Source: Phragmites australis (taxonomy: Eukaryota; Streptophyta; Magnoliopsida; Poales; Poaceae). Taken from it: DNA of 64,000 nt. The stretch lies in contig NC_084933.1 of NCBI RefSeq assembly GCF_958298935.1, forward strand, positions 7,485,001 through 7,549,000, written 5' to 3'. The notes beneath the pieces were generated by a model. That model saw nothing but the letters and a program-made list of their open reading frames with translations. It ran no database searches and had not been told where the DNA came from. The translations under genes were made by a program, and so were the position numbers. This document shows, piece by piece, positions 21,012 to 33,399 of this stretch; the first letter of the stretch is position 1; each line of letters opens with the position of its first letter.

Positions 21012-22388
21012 CTAGTTGACCTTGCCAATCATTGACATCTCGAACTCTCTAGACATTATGTCACCAAATTTCTTACAAAACTCTCTATTAGTTGAACCAA
21101 ATATTATATCATCAACATAAATTTGACACAAGAAAAGCTCATTGTTGATGATCTTCGTGAATAATGTAGTGTCCACCCTCCCGATCTTGAATCCTTGGTT
21201 CATGAGGAAGTCATGTAGGCATTCGTACCAAGCTCTTGGGACTTGTTTGAGTCCATAAAGCACCTTGTACAACCTATAGACATGATTAGGATATCTAGGA
21301 TCTTTGAAACTGAGGGGTTGTTCAACATAAACATGTTCATTGATGAAGCCATTTAAGAATGCACTCTTCACATCTATTTGACAAAGCTTAATATTATGAT
21401 GTAAAGAAAATGCAAGAAGGATATGAATGGTCTCAAGCCTTGCCACAGGAACGAATGTTTCACCAAAATCCAAACCTTCAACTTGCACAAATCCTTGCGC
21501 GATAAGTCTTGCCTTATTGTGTACCACCATACCATGTTCATCTTGCTTGTTGTGGAAGATCCACTTGGTTCCAATTATATTCTTGTCTTGAGGCCTTTCT
21601 TTAAGAATCCATACTTCATTGCGGGTGAAGTTGTTGAGTTCTTCTTGCATAGCCATCACCCAATCCGGATCCTTAAGAGCCTCATCTACATGTATGGGTT
21701 CCAAACAAGAGAAAAACGAGTAATGTTCACAAAAAGAAGCATATTGACGAGAGCGAGTTCGTACTCCCCTAGATGGACTTCCAATGATCAATTCAATGGG
21801 GTGATCCTTGGAAATATGCGTATGCTTCACTTGTAGTTCTTGAGGTGTATCTTGCGGTGGTGCAACATCTTGAGCTTGAACTTGAGCTTCCTCTTGAGAG
21901 ATATGGATATCATGTGATGGAAGTAGTTGATCATCCTTGTCCTCATCTTCATCAACTTGGGGCGCCATGGAGATGTGTGGAATTGAAGTAGAAGGTACAT
22001 ATTCATTATCCTCCTTAGGCTTGATATCACCAATTATAATATTCTTCATTGCATCTCTCAAAGGTTCATCATCTACATTATCACAAGAAACACCTTCTCC
22101 TTGGGAGCCATTAGATTCATCAAATTCCACATCACATATTTCTTCAACAAAACCGGTGGCATTGTTGAATACTCGATATGCTTTGGAGTTAGATGCATAA
22201 CCAACAAGAAAACCAATATCACAACATTTTTCAAACTTTTCTAGGCGTTTTTCTTTCTTGAAAATAAAGCACTTACACCCGAACACCCGGAAGTATGAGA
22301 TATTGGGTTTCCTCCCAATGAGAAGCTCATATGGCGTCTTCTTCAATAGTCGGTGGAGGTACACTCGATTGGATGCATGACACGCCAT
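21012..22388 (-). pseudogene. Sirevirus-like integrase C-terminus and reverse transcriptase
   Basis: A 458-codon open frame, the longest surviving piece of this element. It begins in the integrase C-terminal region (KTPYELLIGRKPNISYFRVFGC), passes an acidic linker (DEDEDKDDQ), and enters reverse transcriptase with GTKWIFHNKQDE, KARLIAQGF, CQIDVKSAFLNGF, LYGLKQVPRAWYE and IYVDDIIFGS. The YVDD site is intact. It is separated from the upstream integrase core by two TAG stops and from the downstream part by a TAG at about 21011. Confidence 0.9.
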
Positions 22389-22403
22389 GTTGATTGCTTA
22401 TGC

Positions 22404-22946
22404 CTAAAACTTCTCCAATGTACCATACTCATCCAACATTGCTCTTGCAAGAGGGATCAATGTCTTGTTTTTCCTCCCCACCATGCCATTTTGTTGAGGG
22501 GTGTAGATTGATGAGAACTCATGCTTCATGCCTCTATCATCACAAATTTCTTCAATGTATGTGTTCTTGAACTCCGTGTCATTGTCACTCCGGATCTTCA
22601 CAAGTGTGGCCTCAAATTCATTTTGAGCTCTCTTCATGAACTTTTTGAAGATTCCAATAGTCTTTCTCTTGTCATCTAGAAAGAAAGTCCAAGTGTATCT
22701 TATATAATCATCAACAATGACAAGGCAATAGAAATTACCACCAAGATTTTTGTAGGTAGTTGGTCCGAAGAGGCCCATATGTAGTAGCTCCAAGGGTCTT
22801 GATGTAGATATCATGGACTTGTATGGATGTGAGCTTACAACTTGCTTTCTCGCATGATAAGCGCTACACAACTTATCCTTCTTGAATACAATATTCTTCA
22901 AACCAACTACTATTCCATTCTTGAACGCCTTCTTGAGTTGGCTCAT
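22404..22946 (-). pseudogene. Sirevirus-like integrase core with lost catalytic residues
   Basis: 180-codon frame containing CSAYHARKQ, LELLHMGLFGPT, VDDYIRYTWTFFL, VKIRSDNDTEFKN and PQQNGMVGRKNKTL. In copia integrases the first catalytic Asp sits in the LHxDLFGP motif and the Glu in the QQNGxxERKN motif. Here they read Gly (HMGLFGP) and Gly (MVGRKN). Only the middle Asp (RSD) remains, so this integrase would be dead even without the stops. The segment between 22946 and 23012 carries stops. Confidence 0.85.
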
Positions 22947-23011
22947 TCCAATGTATGCAAGTCGAAGATACTAAAACCAACTCATAGATATCTTGGTGAA
23001 CAGGCATTTAG

Positions 23012-23761
23012 TCAAGCTAGCTCATTAGAGGAGAAATTCACAAGATATATATGTCCATATCTAAAACCTTTAAATATTATATCATTATGCTTGTTGCTAG
23101 TTATGATAATGTCAACATCATTAAATAAGCATGTGAAGCCTAAATCACATAGTTGAGCTACAGAAAGCAAATTAAAGCCAAGCGACTCTACTAAAAGAAC
23201 ATTAGAAATAGAGAGATCAATGGAGATTGCTATCTTACCCAAACCTACCACATTTGCCTTAGAATTATCACCAAAAGTGACTTTATCATGATCGTCCACA
23301 TCATCTTCTAGTGAGGTGAACATCTTTACATTGGCAGTCATATGTTGTGTACATCCACTATCAAGCACCCAATACTTTCCATTAGCTTTGTAGTTCACCT
23401 TGTTGTTACCTTCTGCCATGAGGCACATAGGTGGTGGATCATCATTGGTGATGGCGAGGCCCACAAATTTGTTGTCTTCGTCATCGCTTGAATCATCACT
23501 TGAGCTTTCACTGGAGACCCATTCACCAATAATGTAAGCTTTGCGGTCTCCACCCTTCTTGTTGAACAGCTTATTCTTCCTCTTGTCTTGATCCTTCTTC
23601 TTGTGCTTGTCATCATTCTCAATTGCATCAATCTTCTTGGACTTGTTCTTATTTCTCATATGATATGTGGCCAAGGTTACCATAATTGTAGCACTTCTTC
23701 TTGTCTCCACCACCGGACTTGTCAAATTTCTTTGGGCAAATTTTGTTCTTCTTGGGATCAT
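23012..23761 (-). pseudogene. Sirevirus-like gag C-terminus and protease
   Basis: The frame carries a Lys/Asp-rich gag tail (KKIDAIENDDKHKKKDQDK), a Ser/Asp-rich stretch (SSESSSDDSSDDED), and the retropepsin segment WVLDSGCTQHMT with the D-S-G active site, followed by SNVLLVESLGFNLLSVAQL, the pre-integrase region. It overlaps the gag frame by about 110 bases in another phase, showing a frameshift between the two. Confidence 0.85.
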
Positions 23762-24533
23762 AGTTGTAGCCCTTATTTTGAAACTTAGAGATCATCCTTG
23801 TGGTTCTTCTCATTAGAAGAGCAAGCTTGGTGTCGGAGTCATCACCATCATCTTCATCGCTTTCACTTGATGATGGGAGCTTCTTCTTCTTCTTCTTTTT
23901 GTCAATCATATTTGCCTTGAGAGCAAGATTCTTCTTGGATGAAGACTCATGATCTCCAAACAAGAACATCTCATGAGCACATATCTTCCCAACGGCATTG
24001 GTGATGGTCACATCATTGATGTCCCTTTCATGAAGAAGAGAGATGGCAATGTTGTATTGCAGCTTAGGAAGCATCATCAACATCCTACGAATAACGTCAC
24101 CTTGAGACAATTGAGTGAGTTCAAGAGAATTAATTTCTTCCACAAGCATATTAATGCGAGAATACATATCATTGCATAACTCATTAAAAAGCATCTTGAA
24201 TTGATTAAGAGTATTCATAAGCACATGATATCTTTCCTCGCGAATTTTCCTAGAACTCTCATGAATTTCACAAAGAGCGGTCCAAATCTCATTAGTGAAT
24301 TCCTTGCTCCTAACTCTAGAGAAAACCTCTTCACTAATTCCCTCAAATATAGCATTCTTAGCCTTAGCATTCCACCTAACTTGTTGGTCGGTAAAAGATT
24401 GATCAAACCCAATAGAGGTGGCTAGCCAAACTTTGGGGGAAATAGCCTCAAGATAGCTCGCCATGCGAACTTTCCAATAGGCAAAGTTCTTTCCCTCGAA
24501 CTCTGGCACACTACTTTCACTCCCTGGGGTCAT
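23649..24533 (-). pseudogene. Sirevirus-like gag
   Basis: 294-codon frame from an ATG at 24533 (MTPGSESSVPEFEGKNFAYW). It contains the copia gag fold (WNAKAKNAIFEGISEEVFSRV, YHVLMNTLNQFKMLFNELC, RMLMMLPKLQYNIAI), an acidic/Lys linker and a damaged zinc knuckle: CYNYGNLGHISYEK has Tyr in place of the second Cys and the frame ends before the last Cys. The Cys-to-Tyr change is a single G-to-A transition. The start is supported by the primer site 30 bases upstream. Confidence 0.85.
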
Positions 24534-24561
24534 TTCTCTAGAATTTTAAGCCTATCAAGAA

Positions 24562-24579
24562 CACGAGTCTCTGATACCA
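24562..24579 (-). other. Primer-binding site (initiator Met tRNA) of the Sirevirus-like element
   Basis: On the minus strand TGGTATCAGAG starts at 24579, two bases inside the LTR end, with AT as spacer. It is the plant copia initiator-Met primer site. Confidence 0.85.
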
Positions 24580-24581
24580 AT

Positions 24582-26606
24582 CGAAAGTATCGAATGTCCG
24601 AAGAGGGGGGGTGAATTGGGCAATTAAAAACTTCTACCAAACACTAGAACAAATAGTTATCTTAGTCTAGATGAAAAGAAATACGACTACACGAACAAGC
24701 TAGAAGAAGGCAATTAAACAAGCAAGCAAAGACACTAAGAAAATGCGGAAATAAAAGCTTGCAAGAATGTAAATACTCAAAATAAATTGCAGAATAGTAA
24801 AGAAATAGACAATAGAACACATGATTTTTCTCGAGGTATCGAGGAGTTGTCACTCCCCTTAGTCCTTGTTGGAGCATCCACCAAGGATATTGCTCCCCCT
24901 TGAGTCACCAAGACTCAAGTTCTCCCTCATGATTGTCACTTCTCTATCTCTGGATTGGCGGCCATCAAACCAAGTATATAGCTCTTCCCAGGGCTCCCAC
25001 AAGAACTCCAAGAGCTCATCGAGATACCACCAATCACCAAAGACCGGCTAGGTATTACCAACCACCAAGAGTAACAAATCAATAACTTCACTTGACCAAG
25101 ATCAAGCCTAGACTACAGTTAGATACACATTTACTACTCTTCAAGCACTAATGATGTCCTTAATCTTCAATTAGGGACTTGAAAATAAACTCAAGTGCTC
25201 TCTCTCTTGCTTCTTGATGAGACACACAGTGTATGAACTCCTCTGAGTAGTGAGAGAGCCAAATGAAACCAAGTGGAGGGTTATTTATAGGCTAGATATT
25301 CAAATTATAGCCGTTGTCTAACCATCCACTTTTTCTGTTAACATCAGATGATCTAGTGAGTATCTCCTTACTCACACCAGACAATACGATGAGTACAAAC
25401 TTCTATTGTTATTGTGCGAGCTGCCATTAGCCGTTACTGCTGAAAAATAGTCCGGTGCCATCATCCGGTGAACACCGACCTAACACCGGACCATCCTGTG
25501 TGTACAAACTAGCTAAATTGCATGTTGCCACCCTCTCTGGAAAATATACTCTGGTGATGATTTCATTGCCATCACTGGATTATCCGGTGGGTTAAACTTC
25601 GTCTGCCCTCAAAATCTTCTCTGGTAGAAAAGCTCCAGTGTGCATATATGTCTATCACCAGACTATCTGATGAGTAGAACTCCTTCAATAAAAGAAACTA
25701 CCCTCTTTGGAAAAATTATTTTGGTGATCCATTCTTGCCTTCATCGGACCATCCGGTGAGTGAAGTTTCTTCTGCCACCAAAAATTGTTCTCTACAAAAA
25801 TTGGTCCAGTATAAACACCATGATCACCGGACCATCAGGTGAACTGAGCTTTAGAATTCTTGCCTTGGAATTGCCTCTGGAATAATTAGTCCGGTGCAGC
25901 CATCATTGCATCACCGGATAATCCGGTGAGTTGAACTTTATTTTTTTCCTGGCAATGCCTCTTTTGCTGAAAATAGAATGGTGCTCTCACCACACTATCA
26001 CCGGGCTATCCAGTGTAACACTTCTAATAATTTTGGCCATATATCACTGAGAAAATCATCCAGTGATTACATCACTTTGTTCATCGGAGCATCAAGTGCA
26101 TCTAGAGTGTTTTTTGTCTTGAGATAACCATATGCTCTGGTGAGATCACTTCACATAGAACGGATCATTCGGTGAGGTAAGTTTTCTCTGAGCTCGTCTA
26201 ATTTAAACTTTCTTGAGCTCTAGCTTCTCGGCATGTCAACCATAGGCTTTTATGAGCTACCTGGTGCTAGAATTTCACAAATGTGCATCAAACTAAGTCT
26301 AGACTCACTAGGTTAAGCTACTACTCTTAGCCCCTCTTTATAATATGGTCAAAAGACTAAAGAAAAATAACATATACTACTCTAAGTGTCATTCATCTCC
26401 TTTGTGACACATAGAACTAGAAGATCCTTAATCTTGATGCACAAGTCCTTTGATCATCCACATAATCGCCTTAGGGACCAAAGATACCCAATTATTATTG
26501 TGAATTAAATTTTTTATTCCCTTCAAAAACAATTGTTAGTCACAATAATACAATTATCATTAATCACCAAAACACTTACCACTTACCTAAGAGTCTAGAT
26601 GCTACA
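24582..26606 (-). repeat. 5' LTR of the Sirevirus-like element, about 2025 bp
   Basis: On the minus strand the LTR starts TGTAGCATCTAGACTC at 26606 and ends at TTTCG (expected CA mutated to CG) at 24582. U3 (about 25330-26190) is studded with CCGGTG/CACCGG words; a TATA (CTATAAATA) lies at about 25288-25296. The first 300 bases (TTTTGGTGATTAATGA, AATAATAATTGGGTAT, GATTATGTGGATGATCAA) look like Opie/Ji-type grass Sirevirus LTRs from memory. The next five bases after 26606 are AGAGT; no partner copy is present. Confidence 0.75.
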
Positions 26607-28450
26607 AGAGTATTTTTTGTAGCTGGCTAAGCATGGTAAAATGCCAAGCTAAATAATTTCCTAAATTCCCTATGGCCATTTATTTGTGACTATTATATTC
26701 AGCTCACAAGTAAATGATCATGGCATTTTAGGAATTCACCAAAAATCCAATAAATGAGCAAAGAATTCTGAATATAACAAAACCCCAAGCCATAGATGCC
26801 ATGCAAACTACACCAATTAAGGACTCCACTGCAAAACTACAATATATGAAAAGGGTTCAGAATGCAAAAGAGACATTTTCAATGCAAGAATAATTCATCC
26901 CTCAATTATTAACCTCATACCAAGCCTTCACCTTCCTAAAAATTACAAAAATGCAACCAATAAAATTACCCAATTGCCCTCATCGGCACCTTGCAAGGTT
27001 AGGTGTCAGAACCACTATCCATCATGACATGCCTAATCACACCTAGCATTTCTAGGTGTCGTTGCCCAAAATTACCATACCATGCAAGCTCGAGAAAAAG
27101 GCATAATAGGGTAGAGATGAGAAAAGAGGTAATGTAGGATAGAAATCATGTAGTATAAAAAGACAAGAGAGGCTCACTTGGAAACCCTAATGACATTCGG
27201 TCACGAGGGACCAAGGTGAGTTCATCCTTCTCCTCCATATCTTCTCTCTTGCTCAAGTTCATGTCTAACATGAATGCATGTATATGCCATGAAATAAGGA
27301 AGGTGGAGCTCGAGAAGGAGTCATCAAGAGCATCAATATCAAGCATATCATCTCATCATCTAGCATCAACTTCCTTTGATCAAGGTTTAGTTTAGATAAG
27401 ATTAGTTGCTTTCTTTCTTTTATGTTCTTATATGCAAAAAAAACTAGAATTGCATAGGAGATGCTTGAGCAAGATTCTTACTACTAGAAATGTGTAGGAG
27501 GTAATTGAGCATGTCAAAATGAGCATTTAGCTAAGCATTCATATCAAAATGTCCTTAAAACAACCTAGAACAAGAGAGCATAATAATCTTCCTATGGACA
27601 AAATCACCATAAGAATCAAGAATTACTTGCATTGCAAGATTAACAAGTGTTGCAACTAGGTAGTTATGCTCATATTTAGTTGATCATCACTGCATGTTTA
27701 AGCTATCACCTAATCATAGTTTAATCATAGGAATTCATGCCATTTAACCCCAACCATCAAGCATCAAGTAATTATGGTATCAACTAGCACCCATAAACAT
27801 CACAGAGCATTCATACACATCCTATCAAGCATTCATCCAGTATCTCCATGCAATTAAGCATAATAAGGGACCATTAGCATAACAATTTGAGTTGGTAGAG
27901 AGGATGAGAGGGGCAAACTGTAGGGAGCCATGCTCTAAGGAGGCCAAAGTTATGAGAGTGGTAGTGGACCTAGCCCAGAATCATATCACGACCACTGGTA
28001 AGCTGGCGTGCATCCTCTAGCGGTGATGGCCGCCATGATGCATAGCCATGGCGTCTAGGCCCTATGACAGGCACCACCATGAAGCCACAACAGCAAAAGA
28101 GGAGGTCAAGGAAGAGGAAGCCGACCACCATGACCATCAAAGCAAGATGGCTGCACAGCCATGCACCACCACAACCGTCGAGCAGACACAGCAAGGGCCT
28201 ACCCCTAGCTCCCCAATCGGCTATGCCAATGCCGAGGGAGAAGAATGTGGTAGGAAGCCAAAGAAGATGACCAACGTGGCGATGGGTCAGCAAGCTTGCT
28301 AAGGTTGACAGATTGGGTAGGCTAGGGTTAAACCCTAGCTCCCCAAATCAGCCGAAGGAGCCACCAGAGTGAGGCACGGACGAGGGGAATCGGCTCAGGT
28401 GCATATCCACTATTTGTTTCTGCTATGTTACTTTGATGTGTCCATCTTTA
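26607..28450. other. Intergenic; promoter-like segment near 27150
   Basis: AT-rich, without a credible gene. GTATAAAAAG at 27153-27162 is followed by a short leader-like stretch and CCAAGGTGAGTTC at about 27208-27220, a possible TATA box and splice donor on the plus strand; no coding exon follows. This may be the edge of another decayed LTR. The ORFs at 27970-28302 on both strands overlap and are low in information. Confidence 0.4.
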
Positions 28451-31133
28451 GTAATTTTCACTTACCGAAGTGATAACCGTACACAAGGACATGCCACCTT
28501 GGTAGTGGAAATGTTGGGCTGCCACAGGAACTTTCCTGACAAAAAATTTTGCTACCTTAAAGACTGTTATAATTCCTAAGTTGTTCGATGGGGTTTTATT
28601 TGTCCACTTCCTTATCAGTTCAACTTGCTTTTGGCACTGGGCACCGGGCACCGGGCAAAGCCAACCACCATACATGTCTTACAAGTTTGGGGGAAACCTG
28701 TGTTCTTTATTAATAGTCTCCACTTTTGGTCACTGCGACCCCGTTTTATGCGAGGGCTATTTTGCTGAGTTACTTTGAGAGAGTTATCTTGAGCCGTTAT
28801 GTATTCTATCTACCCACCTGTATAGATTTCAGGTACGGATATCCTTTTTTTGAAGGCCGAGCATTTCCAGGTAGTGAAGACACAATCTAACATAATTTTA
28901 AGCGCAAAGACTTGCTTGAAACCTTTGAAGCGAAAAAACTGGAATCTTTTGGACAACCTATACTTTTGGTTTGACTCCTAATTAATAAGATCTCGTTCGC
29001 TAGAGGTCCTCTTCCATACTTGCTATGATTTTATTTGCCCTCTTCTTTCGGGTACCCAACGCATGTTAGCTGCCTTAACGGACATTTATCCTTGGCCAGC
29101 ATCGTTATTTAGTACTTGACACCGATATCTGGTAACAAAACAATGGCGATAATAACTTGGCCGTATAATTTGGTCCAAAGCTGCCACCTCTTTTCAGATA
29201 CATTGGTCGCCTGTAGTCCATGATTGTAACCTCACCTTACTTCCACTTGTAGACAGTACTGACTGAAATTGCTCTGTTATCAATCCAAACAAATTAAGAA
29301 CCGTACGTCCTTATTTGAGAGTGTTTATTTACCATCACGGAATCTCACAACCACCACCCCGAAATTCCTATTTAATTTGGCCTCATTCCTTGAAATGTAG
29401 GACCGATGAATTGATGATTTTCCTTCAAAAAAAATTGTCTTGTTACTTCCACCAGGTGAGCTTCCAACGGGATAGTATGTTTCAACCATACACAACTGCA
29501 CAAGCTAGGGGTTTTTATGTTTCAGCATGTTTCAGCCGCGCCGATTTAGAGATAGTATGTTCTAATGAAGCACGTTAGTTTCAGATTCATATTCGTGGGA
29601 CAACTTTGATATGCTTCATCCAAATATGATGTTCTGCATAAGTTTCGGACTCCGGTTTAGAGCGAGCTTCATTAGATTTTTACCTTGCCACGCAGATTAA
29701 GTCTTGGGTAACGGCAGCACTATAAATCAAAACTATACTGCGGGGTTATTGAAAATAATCTTACATGCATCTGTATCAGTGAATATCCCTTCACAGATTG
29801 AATGTCACACTGCGTATAACCAAAATCAAATCCTTGAAAAACCCCAAGGCAGAAAATCAACACACTACTTGTACTAGAGGAAGTGATAGCCGTTATCGAT
29901 TCATTTAATCACATCAAGTGAACTCAATATTTCACAAATAATGTAGGAAACTTTTAATGTAGAAACAAAAAAAAAGTTCAAGGGGAGTTTGGACAAATTA
30001 AAGTCTGTCTCAGTAGAATGTTTTGGAATCTAGTTTGAGTTTAAGTTGAATCCAAAACTTTCCTGTCAAATATCCAACTGACACTAACGGTTTCCCCCTT
30101 CTTTTTTAAGCTTAACCTCTCAGTATGAGCGATGTGTCTACAGAAATACTCGTGATATCTCTGAAATGAAATGGGCATGGTTTTCCATTTCTCAACAGCA
30201 CAAAAATTCTTTACGCAGCCCAGCCCTCACCAGACGGCTAGAGCGACGTTGTTGTGCTACTAGGATAGTCAGCGAATAGACACAAGTAGGGAGAAGCGTG
30301 TGGTCACTTGATCAGGGACGTCATCGACTTGCAATGAACGTGATGTGAGTGGTGAAAGCCTGACGTGACGACTGCGAACTGCCTCAGCGGAGATGGCGCC
30401 GTCGCCAAGCGGCAGCAGCGGCAAGACGGGCAGCCGAGCAATGCCGACGGCGACAGCATCATCTCCCTCCATCTTCCTCCATCCAAGACTATAACTTGGC
30501 CCATTTGGATATGGATTCAATGAAGTCAAGGATTCAATCCAGATTTTCTTGTTTGAAAACTGATTGCGCCAACGTATGAACACAATACATTGGAAAACAG
30601 CCCTCGGAACCGGCTAAACACAGAACATTGGAATGAAAATGAGGACAAGCTATGAAAAACATTACTACAAGTTGCGATATTTTGAAGAACTGACATACTC
30701 CTAGCAAAAGTAATTTATTATTGTGTAACTACAGGGCCGAGTTCGAGCCTTAGCTAATAAGAAGTAACAAGTTTTTAGACCTGCCCACTAAGTTTAAGAA
30801 AAACCCAACTATTTTCCTATCAATCCCAATCCCCCAAAAAATTCATGTTTGTTCGAAACATGCCTAAGATTTTTCTGATTTTGTTATTGGAATGATGAGA
30901 CCACTGCGCCGCGCGCACCACACTCACATATGTAAAGGTGGGCATCAGGATTTGAATCCTGTGGACTCCGTAACCCCAGACAAGCCTTAGATTGTTCGAC
31001 ACGAACAGCCACTAAACCCGCACAATGCACAAGAAAAACCATGAGAATCATCTTGCCTGAAAAGAAACTTGTAACCACAGAGGATCAATTCATCAATCAC
31101 ACAGAAGAGGCAAACTATATAATCAACTCAAAC
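28451..31133. other. Intergenic, no gene recognised
   Basis: Mixed AT-rich sequence upstream (3' side) of the CASP-like gene. Short ORFs (for example 28448-28675 minus, 30269-30583 minus) show no family features or splice context. Around 30947-30962 a 16-base palindrome CAGGATTTGAATCCTG resembles a tRNA B-box but lacks an A-box in the right place. Confidence 0.5.
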
Positions 31134-31333
31134 TTAATGTAGCAGCATCACTGTACTAATATGCATCAGGAAACTAGTAGTATTAAAGTATATATATAAA
31201 CCACCACTTATTACTTGATCGCCTACACATAATGGAAACGCAGCAATTGAGCCGCCAAACACCCGCCCACGCTTCATTTCTGTGCCCGCTGGAGGATGCA
31301 CGGCAGCCTCCGGTTGCCAGCAACGAGGTGGCT

Positions 31334-32453
31334 TCAGCGCGGGTAGGCGGCGATCTCGACGCCCTTGTTGCCCATGGACGACGGCACGGGCGCCTCGTAG
31401 GCGCTGAAGAGGCGGTAGGATGAGATGAGGGAGAGGAGGATGTAGCAGAGCACGGAGCCGAAGGTGATGGCCACGGAGGTGCGCGCCTGGCGGCAGAAGC
31501 TGCCGAACGCGCCGCACGCCTCGCTCCACGTCACCTCCTTGTCGCCGTGGTACGCCAGGTATAGCAGCTCCGCTGATGCCGCGCCCGCTGCCAGGATCAG
31601 GTACGTGAACACCTGACAAACACACGCCATATGAAGTTCAATCACCAACGGATATGGTGAATAAAGACCATATATATGTGCGTGTGTGTGTGTTGAGTCT
31701 TCTTATGATGCGATGGTGTGAAAGCAAAGGATCTGACAGTATTTGTGTACTGAAATTAACAGCAGGCTCAATCGTACGCCAAATGAACAGATGGTCAAAA
31801 AATCTCACATAATTTTGATAGTTCTCATGTTGCATGGATGGAACCATAGAAGAGTACAACATCATGCAAGTTTCTAAGCTCATGTTCTTGTGAGAACCAA
31901 AAAATATATATATCCAGTGCAGGAAATATTCTTGCAACATTACTCATAAAAAATCGACGCGTGCTACTAAAAAAAGAAAAAGTCATTCTTCGTGCAAGAA
32001 ACATCGTTATTCTGAACATGCTATGCTACTACCAGCCGAGTGAGTGGAAAGTGAAAAACCGAGCAGGGATGGAAGGAGGGGCAAGGTAAGACAAGAACGT
32101 ACCTGGTCGAGGAGGAAGACGACCCAGGATCTGGAAACCGTGGCGGGCCTCGGCACGGCGGTGTAGAAAGCGGAGACGAGCGAGTAGGCGGCGCAGAGCC
32201 CGTTGGCGTAGACCAGGTACTTGAACCCGCCCAGGTCGGAGTAGGAGACGCTGCCGTACTCGTTGCTCTGCTGGTCGCGGAGCATGACGACCATGGCGGC
32301 CACGCACAGCCCCAGCGGCGCCGCGCGGAGCAGCGTCTCCACGGGCCTCACCCGCGCCGACGCAGCCGCCCCCTCTGCCAGCTGCTGCTCATGCTGCGCG
32401 TCTGCCGCGCTGGCTCCTCCGGCCACCGCCTTCTCCTCCGCCATCTTGGACAT
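31334..32453 (-). CDS. CASP-like membrane protein (CASPL2-type), two exons, 209 aa
   Basis: Exon 1 is 32103-32453 and exon 2 is 31334-31612, joined in phase 0 across a 490-bp GT-AG intron (donor CAG|GTACG, acceptor TTTGTCAG|GTG). CASP-like proteins are four-helix plasma-membrane proteins related to the Casparian strip scaffold proteins. A hydrophilic Ala/Gln-rich N-terminus is followed by helices at about 42-60, 76-100, 108-137 and 162-185. The family's conserved Arg in helix 1 (R43, LLRAAP) and Asp in helix 3 (D116, FLLDQ) are present. The tail ends EIAAYPR. Length is normal. The start is the ATG at 32453; the ATG three codons later (32444) has a better context (AAGATGGCG). Nothing is broken; it is the only intact host gene seen. 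Confidence 0.93.
31613..32102 (-). other. Intron of the CASP-like gene
   Basis: 490 bases, AT-rich against GC-rich exons, with GT at 32102-32101 and AG at 31614-31613. It lies just ahead of the third transmembrane helix coding region. A short (GT)n run sits at about 31678-31692. Confidence 0.9.
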
Positions 32454-32900
32454 CTCCCTCTCTGGAACCAAGAACCGCGTCGCTGCCCAGCACTATCTCT
32501 CTCTAGCACACAGCTCAACACACTATCTCTCTCTTGGAAGGGAAGTGGCAAGTGGTGAGGGAGGCGGGCATTTAAGGAGGGAGGCAGGGAGGTAGTTGGA
32601 GCGCAGCGAGGGAGATTGAATGTGCGCAGTTAATGGCGCGGTGTACCCGGATGGGCGGGGACGTTGATCCTGAGGCGCACGATTGGCACGGCGCCCGGCC
32701 ACGCTGTGCGGTCGCGGCTGCGCTTGCGTTGCACATCCACGCCACGGGCGATAAGGGTCCCCTGACTTCATCTTTGGCACGTGAAGCTTAGTCTACACCG
32801 TTAACGAAGAAGTCACCGTGATTTTGATATTAGAGAATCCCAGTCTCGCTACAGGAGGGGAGGCGTCTGAGCGCTTGAAGCGGCCACGTGTGCCGCGGGC
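32454..32900 (-). promoter_or_regulatory. 5' UTR and promoter of the CASP-like gene
   Basis: The leader has CT-rich runs (AGAGAGATAG on the minus strand, twice). A weak TATA-like TTAAAT lies at about 32570-32576. Two G-box cores CACGTG lie at 32778-32783 and 32885-32890, candidate bHLH or bZIP sites. Sequence between is GC-rich. Sites are consensus matches only. Confidence 0.5.
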
Positions 32901-33399
32901 GCGAGGCCTGTCTTGCGCACGTACGCCTAAGCGATGCCGACCCGCCTGTTCATGCTTATGTGTGGCCCGTCCACATGAGAAATCTGTCTAAGCTTCTGTT
33001 CCTAACATAAATAGTTTCCAGTAACATCGCGTGACTTTTACTTCTCATCCTAAAGTTAAGTGTCCGGTGCTTGTTACCCATTTGGAGCGGTGTGGTGGCT
33101 GTCAGCCGTTATGCTACTCTAACTCTGATCTGTTGCTTTGTGGGTAAATGATGTCACCAGTTTTGTTTCTTTAGTTGTATTTTTCGCTGTGATGTATATA
33201 TGTTTACGCTAGATGAAATCTTGTCTTTGGTTAAATGGTTCAACTTGTAATCTTTTGAACCCTTGTATATTTGTGATGTTGTGATATTCATATTGTTAAA
33301 GGTATGTGGGGGTAATAGCTTTCCTGGAAGTTACCAACGCACACATACCGGGACTGCCGGAATTGGATTTGGGTTAATCATTGGTGGCTACGATAATTA
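32901..33399. other. Intergenic, nothing recognised
   Basis: AT-rich spacer between the promoter of the CASP-like gene and the gypsy-like remnant. No ORF or repeat stands out. Confidence 0.5.

Larger units (their letters stand above)
19641..26606 (-). mobile_element. Sirevirus-like Ty1/copia element lacking a 3' LTR
   Basis: Minus-strand 5' LTR (24582-26606), primer site, gag, protease, integrase, reverse transcriptase and RNase H, then about 0.6 kb of AT-rich tail. No copy of the 5' LTR ends is found to the left, so the 3' LTR has been lost by deletion or replaced. Gag and pol families match the Sirevirus/Maximus group by style: a KNFAYWKVRM gag start and an RNase H with NESAVKIANNPVQHSRTKHID-like residues. 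The left boundary is approximate. Confidence 0.8.

Noticed and set aside
28048..28302. Lys/Glu/Gln-rich plus-strand ORF
   Set aside because: Low-complexity composition and an equally long opposite-strand ORF; no conserved feature.
30269..30583. Val/Leu/Ala-rich minus-strand ORF
   Set aside because: No domain, splice context or TATA; overlapping frames are equally open.
30947..30962. tRNA or SINE B-box-like palindrome CAGGATTTGAATCCTG
   Set aside because: No A-box at the right distance and orientation and no acceptor stem; kept only as a note.
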